A DNA stretch of 64,000 nt from positions 124,001 to 188,000 of the forward strand of contig NZ_JAGIBH010000006.1 in the NCBI RefSeq assembly GCF_017744445.1, written 5' to 3'. Each line of letters starts with the position of its first letter. The first letter of the stretch is position 1. This DNA is from Caulobacter sp. (GTDB taxonomy: Bacteria > Pseudomonadota > Alphaproteobacteria > Caulobacterales > Caulobacteraceae). The notes below the pieces were generated by a model. It searched no databases and was not told the DNA's origin. It was given only the letters and a program-made list of their open reading frames with translations. Positions 9,739 through 18,073 of this stretch are shown here, piece after piece. The translations under genes were made by a program, and so were the position numbers.

Positions 9739-10371
9739 TCAGGCGTCCTCGACGTCGCGCGGCAGGTGTTCGAGGCTGCGCAGATAACGACCGTCGGGGT
9801 CTTCGTCGACGGCGATCTTGAGGGCGCTGTAGGCGCGACCCAGAGGCAGCTTCAGCAGCATGCCGCGCAGTTCGTCTTCGCGGCTCAGCGCCAGCACGCT
9901 TTCGAACAGCTGGATAAAAAGGCGGACATGGTGGTGAAGCGGCACGCTGTCCTTGGCCTTCAGGCAGTCTTTGATCCGCCTTCCCCGTCCAAACAGGCGC
10001 GTGAAGGCGGTGCGGTCGCCGGACGCGAAGAGGCTTTCCCAATAGTCGAGCCGTCCCTGCTCGCCGTTCGCTCGGGTCTGCACGACCAGCCGCGCGGTCA
10101 GGGCGATGGTCCGCGAGAGATTCTCTAGATCTCCGCGCGCTAGCGAGAAGGCGGTCAGCAGTTCCTGGCTGCGGGTCTGCCGCGCCTGGATGTTCATGCT
10201 GGCGGCGATGAAGGCCAAGGCCCCCGCGCTAGCCACCGCGCCGAGGAACTCGGCCAGATGTTCGGCCATCCAGTCCCCGGGAGACGACCTCGATTTCCAG
10301 ACGATAAAGACCAGGGAGATCACAGCGATCCCGAGCGTGGTCCAACGCCACCGCTTTGAAAGCTCACCCAT
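9739..10371 (-). CDS. small membrane-anchored hypothetical protein
   Basis: Two N-terminal transmembrane segments (about residues 11-26, TTLGIAVISLVFIVWK, and 40-60, AEFLGAVASAGALAFIAAS) are followed by a soluble domain of about 150 residues. That domain is largely helical, with a basic patch GRGRRIKD. The overall pattern, two helices then a cytoplasmic helical domain starting QARQTRSQELL, resembles many uncharacterised bacterial membrane proteins. The frame stays open upstream to 10773, but that part overlaps mgsA antisense. The ATG at 10371 (MGELSKRWRW) gives a normal positive-inside start. 210 residues, function unknown. Confidence 0.72.
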   Translation of the reverse strand: MGELSKRWRWTTLGIAVISLVFIVWKSRSSPGDWMAEHLAEFLGAVASAGALAFIAASMNIQARQTRSQELLTAFSLARGDLENLSRTIALTARLVVQTRANGEQGRLDYWESLFASGDRTAFTRLFGRGRRIKDCLKAKDSVPLHHHVRLFIQLFESVLALSREDELRGMLLKLPLGRAYSALKIAVDEDPDGRYLRSLEHLPRDVEDA

Positions 10372-10497
10372 ACGCGCACCATACTCTTGGGGTGGAGCTG
10401 AACAGCTTATGCATCCCAGGATGTTGGTCCATGCACGGACTCGTGAGTGTCTCGGCGAGCCGCTATACCGGCGCGATACTCGCTCGGGATTCTCTGC

Positions 10498-10881
10498 ATG
10501 ACCGTCCCCCTCGCTATCGGCCTCGTGGCCCACGACGACAAGAAGGCCGCGTTGGTCGCGTGGGCGATCGCGCACGAGGACTTCCTGAAGGACAAGGCGC
10601 TGTTCGCCACCGGCACCACCGGCGGGCGGATCCTGGAGGCGTTGCCGCATCTCAACCTGGTGCGATTGAAGAGCGGCCCGTTGGGTGGCGACCAGCAGCT
10701 GGGCGCGATGATCGCCGAGGGGCGGCTGGACGTGCTGATCTTCTTCGTCGACCCGCTGTCGCCACAGCCGCACGATGTCGACGTCAAGGCGCTGATCCGC
10801 CTGGCGACGCTGGCCGACATCCCGTTCGCCTGCAATCCGGCCACGGCGGACCTGATCGTCGGCTGTCGAGAAGAAGCCTAG
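10498..10881 (+). CDS. mgsA: methylglyoxal synthase
   Basis: Converts dihydroxyacetone phosphate to methylglyoxal and phosphate, a bypass that relieves phosphosugar stress. The 127-residue protein covers the complete MGS-like fold. It has the HDDKK motif after the first strand, the phosphate-binding [22 protein letters not shown] with the catalytic Asp, and [22 protein letters not shown], which carries the active-site His/Asp pair. It ends NPATADLIV. It is shorter than the 152-residue E. coli enzyme because both termini are trimmed. The ATG at 10498 is preferred over the upstream in-frame ATG at 10447, which would add residues absent from the family. Confidence 0.95.
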   Translation: MTVPLAIGLVAHDDKKAALVAWAIAHEDFLKDKALFATGTTGGRILEALPHLNLVRLKSGPLGGDQQLGAMIAEGRLDVLIFFVDPLSPQPHDVDVKALIRLATLADIPFACNPATADLIVGCREEA

Positions 10882-11357
10882 CCCGGGAACTTCATCAGGT
10901 TCGGCTTGGGGATGGCGGCCTTGAAGCTGCCGCGCGACTTGGCGGTGTCCAGGCCGAACTCCGCCCAGGCGTTGAGGAACCCTGTCGCCGTGTCGGCGGC
11001 CGAGGCGGGGACCAGTTCCAGAACGGGACGCTTGGCGACGGCGGCGCGAGCGGCGGCCCAGGCGTCGGGCTCGGCCGTGGCATAGGCGCCGTCCGAGGCT
11101 ACCAACTGGCCGGCCAGGTCCATGTCCAGGAACCGTAGCGTCACCGCTGTATCCGCGGGCAGGTCAGAGAGGCCGTCCAGCGCCTCGGCCAGGGCCGCCA
11201 GGCTCATGCTGGCGGCGGTGGTTCGGCGCTCGCCGCCAGCCGCGCCCTTGATCGCCACCGCGCCGGTCTCGCCGTCGATCCTACGCACCCAGGCCCAGCC
11301 GCCATAGCCCGGATCGGTACGGCAGAGGCTGGAAATCCAGACGGTGACGGCGGCCAT
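10878..11357 (-). CDS. RNase H-like fold protein with degenerate active site
   Basis: 159-residue protein whose first half lines up by eye with RNase [17 protein letters not shown] corresponds to the DGxCxxNPGxGGWG strand-turn, and [18 protein letters not shown] to the TNNRMELxAxIxAL helix. The catalytic Asp of strand 1 is missing or shifted and the catalytic Glu of the MEL motif is Ser (MSL), so nuclease activity is unlikely. The next strand, [17 protein letters not shown], fits the third strand of the fold. It may be a structural or nucleic-acid-binding relic. It converges on mgsA with a 4-bp overlap. Family assignment is by pattern only. Confidence 0.65.
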   Translation of the reverse strand: MAAVTVWISSLCRTDPGYGGWAWVRRIDGETGAVAIKGAAGGERRTTAASMSLAALAEALDGLSDLPADTAVTLRFLDMDLAGQLVASDGAYATAEPDAWAAARAAVAKRPVLELVPASAADTATGFLNAWAEFGLDTAKSRGSFKAAIPKPNLMKFPG

Positions 11358-11750
11358 GGCGGGGCTCCGGAATCGGTGACGATCCGCGCTTTCTAGACCG
11401 TTTCGCGACGCGGAGGGGAGGGCGTCCGTGAACGAAAGGTAAACTCGGGCTTAAAACTTAGGGTTAACGTCATTTTCAGTTCAATGAACAAAGTTCTAAG
11501 ATTTGATGGCGTTATCCGGCTCCGCTTGTATTCGTCAAAGCAAGAAGTGTGCCAGTTCACTACATCTTCGCCCAATATGGTTGAAATTCGGAACATGGTG
11601 TAAAAATATGGAAAATATTTATGGTTAACGCGCCGTATACACTCGTTAACCACTTGTTAAGTGCGTTGGCTCCGGTTTTGCTGATTACGCGTTGAACCTC
11701 CGTCGGGCTGTCCCGACGTGGGACGATCCGCAAGCGGAGTGCGCGAAGCG
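11358..11750. other. AT-rich intergenic promoter region
   Basis: This 393-bp stretch contains no convincing gene and is markedly AT-richer than its surroundings, especially 11440-11660. It holds three GTTAAC-type motifs and one complete CtrA-like box (listed separately). A 7-bp stem hairpin (CGTCGGG/CCCGACG, 11701-11718) sits in the probable 5' leader of the following gene. A minus-strand open frame at 11393-11653 is compositionally unlike neighbouring proteins and lacks a ribosome site. Read as a double-ended regulatory region for 10878-11357 (minus) and 11751-13118 (plus). Confidence 0.6.
11646..11660 (+). promoter_or_regulatory. CtrA-type box (TTAA-N7-TTAA)
   Basis: TTAA-CCACTTG-TTAA, an exact match to the Caulobacter CtrA response-regulator consensus with 7-bp spacing. 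It lies 91 bp upstream of the ATG at 11751, within AT-rich DNA. This suggests cell-cycle control of the helical-repeat gene downstream. Confidence 0.6.
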
Positions 11751-13118
11751 ATGTTCGAGTTCGGACGGGATTTGAAGCGGTTGTTCGGCGTCGACGCCGA
11801 GGGTGGCTTCAAGGGAGCATGGCGTGAGGGGCTCACGGGCGGCGACACGTCGCTGCTGGAGCTGCTGGATGTTCGTCTTCTGACCAACGAGGCCCGCTCG
11901 GCCGACGTGGTCGCCGGCCGCATCGGGTCCAAGGATCGCGGCGCGCGCCTGCTGGAAGCCGCCGTCGTCTGGCGCGAACTGGCCCGCCGCAGCGGCGACG
12001 CCACGGCTCTTAGAAAGGGCGCGGCCCAGGCCGAGGCCGCCGTGAAGATCTTCGAGACCGAACGCCGTCATGACGCTCTGGCCGCCGCCCGTTGCGAGCA
12101 GGCCGTGCTGGCCGTGCTAGGCGCGGACCTGTTTGGGGACGAGGGCCTGGCAGCCGCCGCTTCGATGAATCTCGCCCGCACGCCCGCGCCGCAACGCACC
12201 GCCCTTTGCGGCGCCCTGGCCGCTGGCCTGGAAGGTCGCGCGGCCCTCTCCGACAACAATGTCGATCGCGCCCTGGCCGCGGTTCAGGCCTATGAGGCGC
12301 CGCTGCGCGCCTTGGCCGCCGCTAAGCGCGTGAAGGGCGGCCCGGCGCGCTTGCAACTGGCCGACCAGCGCGCCGCGCGTATCGAACTGATCCTGGCCTG
12401 CGCCGAGCGCATGAAGGACCGGGCGCTGGCCGAACTGGCCGTGTCGGAGGCCAAGACGGCCGCCGGCGTGCTGGATCCCGATTTCGAACCGCTGGCCTGG
12501 GCGCGGCTGGAAGGCCTGCGCGGTCAGGCCCTGGTGCTGCTGGGCGAGCTGGACGGCGAGCTTTCGCGCATCGCCGACGGCGTCGAGGCCCTGAGCGCCG
12601 CCGCCGAGGTGCTGACCGCCGACCACAGCCCGATGGACTGGGCGCGGGCCCAGGCCTCGCTGGGCGTGGCCATGCAGGCTATGGGCGAGGCCTCGACCAG
12701 CGAGCGCGCCTTCGAGCAGGCCGTGTCGGCCTATGATCGCGCCACCGTGGTGCTGAAGGTCCAGCCGGCCCTGGCCCTGCGCGCTGTCGTGGCCAACAAC
12801 CGCGCCCTCTGCCTGGCCCGCTGCGCCGAGCTGACCGCCGACCTGGCCGTGCTGGACGCCGCTGAGCTGGCCTTCAAGGCCGAGCTGGCCGCCGCGCCCG
12901 GTGGCCGCGATCCGGCCAGCTGGGCCGTGGCCCAGATGAACCTTGCCCGCCTGTACGAGGCCCGCGTCGAGATCACCGGGCGCGACGACGGCCGCCTGGC
13001 CCGCGCCGGGGCCGCCCTGGCCTGCGCCTTCGACGTCTTCTCGGAACTGGGCCTGCGCTCGCTGACCGACCTGGCGGCACAAGGCCTGCAACGACTGAAG
13101 CAGGCCCAGGCCGCCTGA
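11751..13118 (+). CDS. helical-repeat (TPR-like) protein of unknown function
   Basis: 455-residue soluble protein built almost entirely of amphipathic helices in tandem. Repeated patterns such as DRALAAVQAYEAPLRAL, ARAQASLGVAMQAMGEASTSERAFEQAVSAYDRA and AVAQMNLARLYEARVEI recall TPR units. The N-terminus MFEFGRDLKRLFG is a distinct basic amphipathic helix. No signal peptide or enzymatic motif. An in-frame GTG at 11718 would add 11 residues but lies in a hairpin; the ATG at 11751 is preferred. It sits behind a CtrA-type box and about 2.7 kb upstream of the flagellar genes fliQRflhB, so a role linked to the cell cycle or flagellum is possible but unproven. Confidence 0.78.
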   Translation: MFEFGRDLKRLFGVDAEGGFKGAWREGLTGGDTSLLELLDVRLLTNEARSADVVAGRIGSKDRGARLLEAAVVWRELARRSGDATALRKGAAQAEAAVKIFETERRHDALAAARCEQAVLAVLGADLFGDEGLAAAASMNLARTPAPQRTALCGALAAGLEGRAALSDNNVDRALAAVQAYEAPLRALAAAKRVKGGPARLQLADQRAARIELILACAERMKDRALAELAVSEAKTAAGVLDPDFEPLAWARLEGLRGQALVLLGELDGELSRIADGVEALSAAAEVLTADHSPMDWARAQASLGVAMQAMGEASTSERAFEQAVSAYDRATVVLKVQPALALRAVVANNRALCLARCAELTADLAVLDAAELAFKAELAAAPGGRDPASWAVAQMNLARLYEARVEITGRDDGRLARAGAALACAFDVFSELGLRSLTDLAAQGLQRLKQAQAA

Positions 13119-13181
13119 TCCGAAACGGAACACACGGCAGCCGAGAGGCCGCCGGAAAAAGATAAAGTAAGGGATGAACTC

Positions 13182-13481
13182 GTGATCGCTTCGCTCGCTC
13201 TCGCCGCCGCTCTCGCCAACGCCGCTCCGGCCAAGGCTCCGTCCGAGCTGCTGACCCCGGTCTCCGAGCCGCGCGTCGCCGTCGCCCTGCTGAATTGCCT
13301 CGTCAAGAACGACGGCCACCTGACCGGCTGCACCGTGCAGGAAGAAAGCCCCAACGACCTGGGCGTCGGCCAAGCCGCCCTGTCGATGGCCTCGCAATTC
13401 CAGGTCGACCTGCTGGGTCCGGACGGCAAGAGCCGCGCGGGTTCGTACATCCAGGTCCCGGTGCGTATCCGCATCCGCTAA
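13182..13481 (+). CDS. small exported protein with a TonB C-terminal-like domain
   Basis: 99 residues with a GTG start behind a purine-rich site (AAGTAAGGG). A short hydrophobic, signal-like N-terminus (residues about 1-14, ending ANAAPA) leads into a single domain: VALLNCLVKNDGHLTGCTVQEESP, then GVGQAALSMASQFQVDLLGPDGK and YIQVPVRIRI. That is the strand-helix-strand pattern and wording of the TonB_C family (LxCxVxxDGxLxxCxVxxESP). Unlike a true TonB it has no transmembrane anchor with a proline-rich linker, so it cannot couple to ExbBD by itself. The two cysteines could form a disulfide in the periplasm. It follows the helical-repeat gene by 63 bp. Confidence 0.75.
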   Translation: MIASLALAAALANAAPAKAPSELLTPVSEPRVAVALLNCLVKNDGHLTGCTVQEESPNDLGVGQAALSMASQFQVDLLGPDGKSRAGSYIQVPVRIRIR

Positions 13482-13503
13482 GGACAGTCGCAGGCCGGCG
13501 GCT

Positions 13504-15573
13504 TCAGGCCGCCGAAGCCTCGCGCAGCCACTTGTCGACCGTCGCGTACAGAATGTCCTTCTGGATCGGCTTGGCGATGTGGTCGACCATGCCCGCCTCG
13601 CGGCAAAGGGCGATGTGCTGGGGCAGGGCGTCGGCGCTCATGGCGATGACCGGCACGTCTGACGCGGGTCCCGGCAGGGCGCGGATGGCGCGTGTCGCGG
13701 CAAGCCCGTCCATCCCGGGCATGTGGATGTCCATCAACACGATGTCGAAGTCGCCGCCCTCGACCCGCTCGACGGCCTCCTGGCCGTTCTCGGCGGTGAC
13801 CACTTCGCACCCGGCCAGGGTCAGGAAGGCGCCGCCGATCTCGCGGTTCATGGGGTGGTCGTCGACCAGCAGGACGCGGGCCGCCGCCGTCCGGTCCGGA
13901 GCCGCGGAAACGGCCTGACCCGGCGCGGCGCACGGCGCGGCCGAAAGATCGATCCAGAACGTCGAGCCCTGGTCGGCATTGGCCTGCATGCCGATCTGAC
14001 CGCCCATCAGCTCGATCAGGGCCCTGCTGATCGCCAGGCCCAGGCCCGCGCCGCCGAACGCCCGGGTGACCGAGCTGTCGCCCTGGGAAAAACGCTGGAA
14101 GAGCCGATCGCGCAGTTCCGGCGGCACGCCGATGCCGGTGTCGCTGACCTCGATCCGCAACGCGTCCGTCTCCGGTCCCGGCGTGATCGTCAGGCGCGCG
14201 GTTACCCCGCCGGCGGGCGTGAACTTGACGGCGTTGTTGAGCAGGTTGAGCAGCACCTGGCGCAGGCGGGCCGCGTCCAGGGCGTGGTGACGATCGGTCT
14301 CGCCGACGACCTGGATATCCAGCGCCAGGCCCTTGCCACGGGCGTCCTGGGCGACGATGGCGGCGGCGTCGCGCAGCACCGTCTCGGCCCGTACCGGGGC
14401 GGTCTGCAGCTCGACCCGTCCCGCTTCGACGCGGGAAAAGTCCAGCACGTCGTTGACCAGGGTCAGCAGCGCGCCGCCCGCCCCGTCGATCAGGGTCACG
14501 TGGCGGCGGGCCTCCGGCGCCAGGTCGTCGCGATCGGCCAGCAGGCGGGTGAAGCCCAGCACGCTGTTCAGCGGCGTGCGGATCTCGTGGCTCATGGTGG
14601 CCAGGAAGTCGGTCTTGGCCTGGCTGGCGGCCTGGGCGCGGGCTTGGGCCTTGCGCGCCAGGACCTGGCGATGGACCAGCTGGCGCTTGAGGCGCTGCTG
14701 GTCGGCCAGCACCAGGGCGGCGGCCAGGCAGGTGAAGAACAGGGCGCCGACGAAGAGCTGCAGGCCGTGCATACGCTCGGACGCCTGCGCCCGGGTGGCG
14801 GCCTCGGCGGTGATGCCCAGGACGCTGAGCGGCGCGGCGATGGCGGCGACGACCACGGTTGCCCAGGCCGCGCCCTTGGGGCCCAGCCGGAAGGCGACCA
14901 GCACCCCGGCGGGGAAGACCAGGAAGGGCAGGGTGTGGCCGGGCCGGCCGAAGGCCCACAGGGCGGCGACCGCGACCACGAAATAGCAGGCGGCCTTCTC
15001 GAGCGAAGAGCGCTCGAAGCCGTGCCGGATCCGGGGATCGAACAGCAGCAGGGCGGTCGGCAGGCCAACGGCCATGCCCATCATGGTGATGAACAGCCAG
15101 TTCTTGATCATGCTCGCCAGGTTGGCGTGGACGATCGGCGCGGTGATCAGGGCGCCGAGCACCGCGATCCCGGCCGTCACCGGCGCGGCCAGGCCCACGA
15201 CGGTCAAGGCCCGCTGGAGGTTCTTAAGGCGCGGAGGTCCACCGAAAGCCTTGCCCAGGACCAGAGCGATCAGCACCGCCTCGGTGGTGTCCAGCGAGGT
15301 GAAAAGCGCCGTCAGGTGCAGGGGCGTGCCGCTCAGGCGGTCCAGCAGCAGGTGGCTGGCGATGCTGAGCACCAGCAGCACGAGGCGTCGGCCGGGCGTG
15401 AGCAACAGCAGGCCGGCTGCCAGCAGGCCGTTGCAGGGCCACAGGGACGCCATGCCCGACGGCCCGCGGGTCAGCATGTCGCAATAGCCGATGACGGCGG
15501 CGTAGGCGATGGCGAGGATCACCAGCAGGCGCGTCTGGCGCGCTTCGTCCTCGAACCTCTTGCCAGCCTTCAT
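13504..15573 (-). CDS. MASE1-type hybrid sensor histidine kinase/response regulator
   Basis: 689-residue membrane sensor kinase. About residues 10-290 form 7-8 transmembrane helices of MASE1 type. A coiled linker leads to the HisKA motif FLATMSHEIRTPLNSVLGF with the phospho-His. The ATPase domain has the N box (LLNNAVKFTP), G1 (DTGIGVP), F (FQRFSQGD) and G2 (GGAGLGLAI). A C-terminal receiver carries the DD pair (LLVDDHPMNRE), the phospho-Asp in VLMDIHMPGMDG, and the conserved Lys in HIAKPI. No HPT domain is present, so phosphotransfer must go elsewhere. The ATG at 15573 follows GAGGT with good spacing and is preferred to an open-frame start at 15606. It is transcribed away from fliQ. Confidence 0.93.
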   Translation of the reverse strand: MKAGKRFEDEARQTRLLVILAIAYAAVIGYCDMLTRGPSGMASLWPCNGLLAAGLLLLTPGRRLVLLVLSIASHLLLDRLSGTPLHLTALFTSLDTTEAVLIALVLGKAFGGPPRLKNLQRALTVVGLAAPVTAGIAVLGALITAPIVHANLASMIKNWLFITMMGMAVGLPTALLLFDPRIRHGFERSSLEKAACYFVVAVAALWAFGRPGHTLPFLVFPAGVLVAFRLGPKGAAWATVVVAAIAAPLSVLGITAEAATRAQASERMHGLQLFVGALFFTCLAAALVLADQQRLKRQLVHRQVLARKAQARAQAASQAKTDFLATMSHEIRTPLNSVLGFTRLLADRDDLAPEARRHVTLIDGAGGALLTLVNDVLDFSRVEAGRVELQTAPVRAETVLRDAAAIVAQDARGKGLALDIQVVGETDRHHALDAARLRQVLLNLLNNAVKFTPAGGVTARLTITPGPETDALRIEVSDTGIGVPPELRDRLFQRFSQGDSSVTRAFGGAGLGLAISRALIELMGGQIGMQANADQGSTFWIDLSAAPCAAPGQAVSAAPDRTAAARVLLVDDHPMNREIGGAFLTLAGCEVVTAENGQEAVERVEGGDFDIVLMDIHMPGMDGLAATRAIRALPGPASDVPVIAMSADALPQHIALCREAGMVDHIAKPIQKDILYATVDKWLREASAA

Positions 15574-15742
15574 GACGCTTACCTCGATACGCAGCCTGCG
15601 GGCCACACTCGCCCCAGCATCGCGTCGAACCCCGCCTATTCGGTTAAGGGAGCATGGTGTTTCACCTAAAGCCCGCCCGAGTATGGGTAGCCCCGCGACC
15701 CACCGTCGCGCCCCCCGTTTCTGACCGTCCGGGTAACAACTC

Positions 15743-15757
15743 CTAACGCCCTGTTAA
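15743..15757 (+). promoter_or_regulatory. CtrA-type box of the fliQ promoter
   Basis: CTAA-CGCCCTG-TTAAC matches the CtrA full-site pattern with one mismatch in the first half. It is positioned about 70 bp upstream of the fliQ start. The C. crescentus fliQ promoter is an established CtrA target with a closely similar site, which supports this reading. Confidence 0.75.
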
Positions 15758-15826
15758 CCATATTCCGAGCATCTTCACGCCTCGAAACAGCGCGGCCAGT
15801 ACGGCCGATTCCCGACGAGGCTTTGC

Positions 15827-16090
15827 ATGAGTGGCGCCGAGGTTCTTGATGTCGGCCGCGACGCGATCTGGCTGACGCTTCAGCTGTGCGCGCCCTGCCT
15901 GATCGTCGGCCTGGTGATCGGCGTCGCCATCGGCCTGTTCCAGGCCCTGACCCAGATCCAGGAACAGACCCTGGTCTACGCCCCCAAGATCGTCGCCATC
16001 TTCGTCTCGCTGCTGATCTTCCTGCCGATGATGGGCGCGCTGATGAGCGCCTTCATGCGCCAGATCGCCGCCCGCATCGCGGGCCTGTAG
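15827..16090 (+). CDS. fliQ: flagellar export apparatus protein FliQ
   Basis: 87-residue inner-membrane protein with two transmembrane hairpin helices (about residues 15-37 and 50-75), part of the FliP5Q4R1 export gate of the flagellar type III system. Typical words are LxxCAPCLIVGLVIGVAIGLFQALTQIQEQTL and VYAPKIVAIFVSLLIFLPMMG. Full length for the family. First gene of the fliQ-fliR-flhB run, 20 bp before fliR, behind a CtrA-type box, so it is probably expressed as an early (class II) flagellar gene. Confidence 0.97.
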   Translation: MSGAEVLDVGRDAIWLTLQLCAPCLIVGLVIGVAIGLFQALTQIQEQTLVYAPKIVAIFVSLLIFLPMMGALMSAFMRQIAARIAGL

Positions 16091-16110
16091 GAAAGGGCGG
16101 GGCGTAACCG

Positions 16111-16866
16111 GTGGACTCCTTCGCCACGGCATTTCAGGTCTATGTCGCCGCCCTCGTGTTCTCGCGAGTGGCCGCCATGGTCATGACCATGCCCGGCATC
16201 GGCGACCAGGCCGTGCCGCCGCGCATCCGCCTGTCGTTCGCCCTGCTGATGGCGCTGGTCCTGGGCCCGCTGGTCGCCCCGACGGTGCCGCCGATCCCCA
16301 ACACCCTGGGCGGTCTGGTCGGATCGGTGATCCACGAGATCCTGATCGGCCTGATGATCGGCTCGGTGCTGCGCCTGTTCATGACTTCGCTGACCACGGC
16401 CGGCGAAATCATCTCGATGCAGACCACCTTGTCGTTCGCCCAGAGCACCAATCCCTCGATGCAGGGCTCGAGCACGGCGGTGGCCACCTTCCTGTCGATG
16501 CTGGGCCTGACCCTGGTGATGGCCACGGGCCTGCACCACCTGTTCATCGGGGCGATCGTCAAGTCCTACACCCTGTTCCCGTTCACCCGTCCCGTGCCGG
16601 TCAATGACGCCGTCACCCTGGCGGTGCGGACGGTGGCGCAGTCGTTCACCCTGGGCGTCCAGCTGGCCGCGCCGGTGATCGTGTTCTCCCTGGTCTTCAA
16701 TCTCGCTGTCGGCCTGGTCGGCCGGGTCATGCCCGCCTTCCAGATCTTCTTCGTGGCCTCGCCGCTCAGCGTGATCCTGGGCCTGTCTCTGCTGGCGCTG
16801 TCCCTGGGCGGCATCGCCATGGTCTGGACCGACCGCTACGCCGAACTCCTGCGAATTTTCAGCTAG
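16111..16866 (+). CDS. fliR: flagellar export apparatus protein FliR
   Basis: 251-residue integral membrane protein completing the export gate. It has five to six hydrophobic helices and the conserved RVAAMVMTMPGIGDQAVPPRIRLSFALLMA N-terminal block. EIISMQTTLSFAQSTNP and the C-terminal VGLVGRVMPAFQIFFVASPLSVILG are characteristic of FliR. It starts at GTG 16111, the only start giving the complete N-terminal helix, after the purine run GGAAAGGGCGGGG. It lies between fliQ (20 bp) and flhB (9 bp), clearly co-transcribed. Confidence 0.97.
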   Translation: MDSFATAFQVYVAALVFSRVAAMVMTMPGIGDQAVPPRIRLSFALLMALVLGPLVAPTVPPIPNTLGGLVGSVIHEILIGLMIGSVLRLFMTSLTTAGEIISMQTTLSFAQSTNPSMQGSSTAVATFLSMLGLTLVMATGLHHLFIGAIVKSYTLFPFTRPVPVNDAVTLAVRTVAQSFTLGVQLAAPVIVFSLVFNLAVGLVGRVMPAFQIFFVASPLSVILGLSLLALSLGGIAMVWTDRYAELLRIFS

Positions 16867-16875
16867 GGGGCGCGC

Positions 16876-17973
16876 ATGGCTGACGATTCAGATCCCGAGT
16901 CGAAAACAGAAGAACCGTCAGCCAAGAAGCTTTCGGACGCCCGCGCCAAGGGCGACGTCGTCAAGTCGGCCGATATCCCGCAGCTGGCCTCGCTGGCGGG
17001 CGCGGTCTCGGTGATGCTGATCGCCGGCGGCTGGCTGACGCGCGACCTGATGAGCGCGCTCTATCCGTTCATCGCCCACGCCGGCACGATCGAGCTGTCC
17101 AGCGGCGGCGCCATGCTGATCATGAAGCAGGCGGTCATGGCCGCCATGCCGCCCTTGGTGCTGGTGATGGTCGTGGCCTCGGCGCTGGGCGTGGTGGGCA
17201 ACGTGGCCCAGACCGGCTTCATGCTGACGCCCGACAAGCTGAAGCCCGAGTTCAGCAAACTGGACCCGATGAAGGGCCTGGGCCGCATCTTCGGCATGCA
17301 GGGCATGATCCAGTTCGCCAAGTCGATCGTGAAGATCGGCGTCACGGCCCTGATCGCCTGGATGGTGCTGAAGCCCAATGTCAACGAGGTGCGCAACCTG
17401 GTCGGCATGGACGTGGGCCTGCTGATCCCCGAGGCGATCAAGCTGTCCAAGAAGCTGCTGATCATGGTGATCATCTTCCTGGTCGCCACCTCGGCCTTCG
17501 ACTGGTTCATGCAGCGCCAGCAGTTCATGAAGCGCATGCGCATGACGCTTCAGGAAGTGAAGGACGAGTTCAAGCAGTCGGACGGTGACCCCCACATCAA
17601 GGGCAAGCGCCGCCAGATCCAGATGCAGCGCTCGCGCCAGCGGATGATGCAGGCCGTGCCCAAGGCGACCGTCGTCGTCATGAACCCGACCCACTACGCC
17701 GTGGCGCTGAAGTATGAGCCTGGCGAAACCCCTGCGCCGCTGTGCGTGGCCAAGGGCGTCGACGATCTGGCCCTGAAGATCCGCGCCATCGCCGAAGAGC
17801 ATGGCGTGCCGGTGCTGGAAGATCCGCCCCTGGCGCGCGCCCTGCACGCCAGTGTCGAGGTCGACGAGGAGATCCCCGTCGAGCACTTCGAAGCCGTCGC
17901 CAAGGTCATCAGCTTCATCATGAACGGGAAGAAGCCGCAGGCTCGTCAGCCGACCCGCGCGCGTCCGCTCTAA
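16876..17973 (+). CDS. flhB: flagellar export switch protein FlhB
   Basis: 365-residue protein with an N-terminal cytoplasmic stretch (SKTEEPSAKKLSDARAKG, the standard FlhB opening), four transmembrane helices to about residue 210, and a cytoplasmic domain. The autocleavage motif NPTH is present at Asn270-Pro271, which switches export from hook to filament substrates. It is followed by YAVALKYEPGETPAPLCVAKG and the PVLEDPPLARALHASVEVDEEIP block. The tail is basic and slightly variable. Last flagellar gene of the set, 100 bp before cckA. Confidence 0.97.
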   Translation: MADDSDPESKTEEPSAKKLSDARAKGDVVKSADIPQLASLAGAVSVMLIAGGWLTRDLMSALYPFIAHAGTIELSSGGAMLIMKQAVMAAMPPLVLVMVVASALGVVGNVAQTGFMLTPDKLKPEFSKLDPMKGLGRIFGMQGMIQFAKSIVKIGVTALIAWMVLKPNVNEVRNLVGMDVGLLIPEAIKLSKKLLIMVIIFLVATSAFDWFMQRQQFMKRMRMTLQEVKDEFKQSDGDPHIKGKRRQIQMQRSRQRMMQAVPKATVVVMNPTHYAVALKYEPGETPAPLCVAKGVDDLALKIRAIAEEHGVPVLEDPPLARALHASVEVDEEIPVEHFEAVAKVISFIMNGKKPQARQPTRARPL

Positions 17974-18073
17974 CCAAAATCACGAAAACTGACCTAGCGC
18001 GCGGGAAAGGCTATTCTTTCTCCGATTGCGGGTGAGTCGCAGCCTCGCCGTAACAAAGGTAACGATTGCCCCG

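Noticed and set aside
11449..11466. Second CtrA box near GGGTTAACGTC
   Set aside because: The TTAA half-sites there are 9 bp apart, not 7.
11393..11653. Minus-strand open frame of 86 residues in the AT-rich region before 11751
   Set aside because: Composition unlike neighbouring proteins, no ribosome site, sits on a CtrA-type promoter region.
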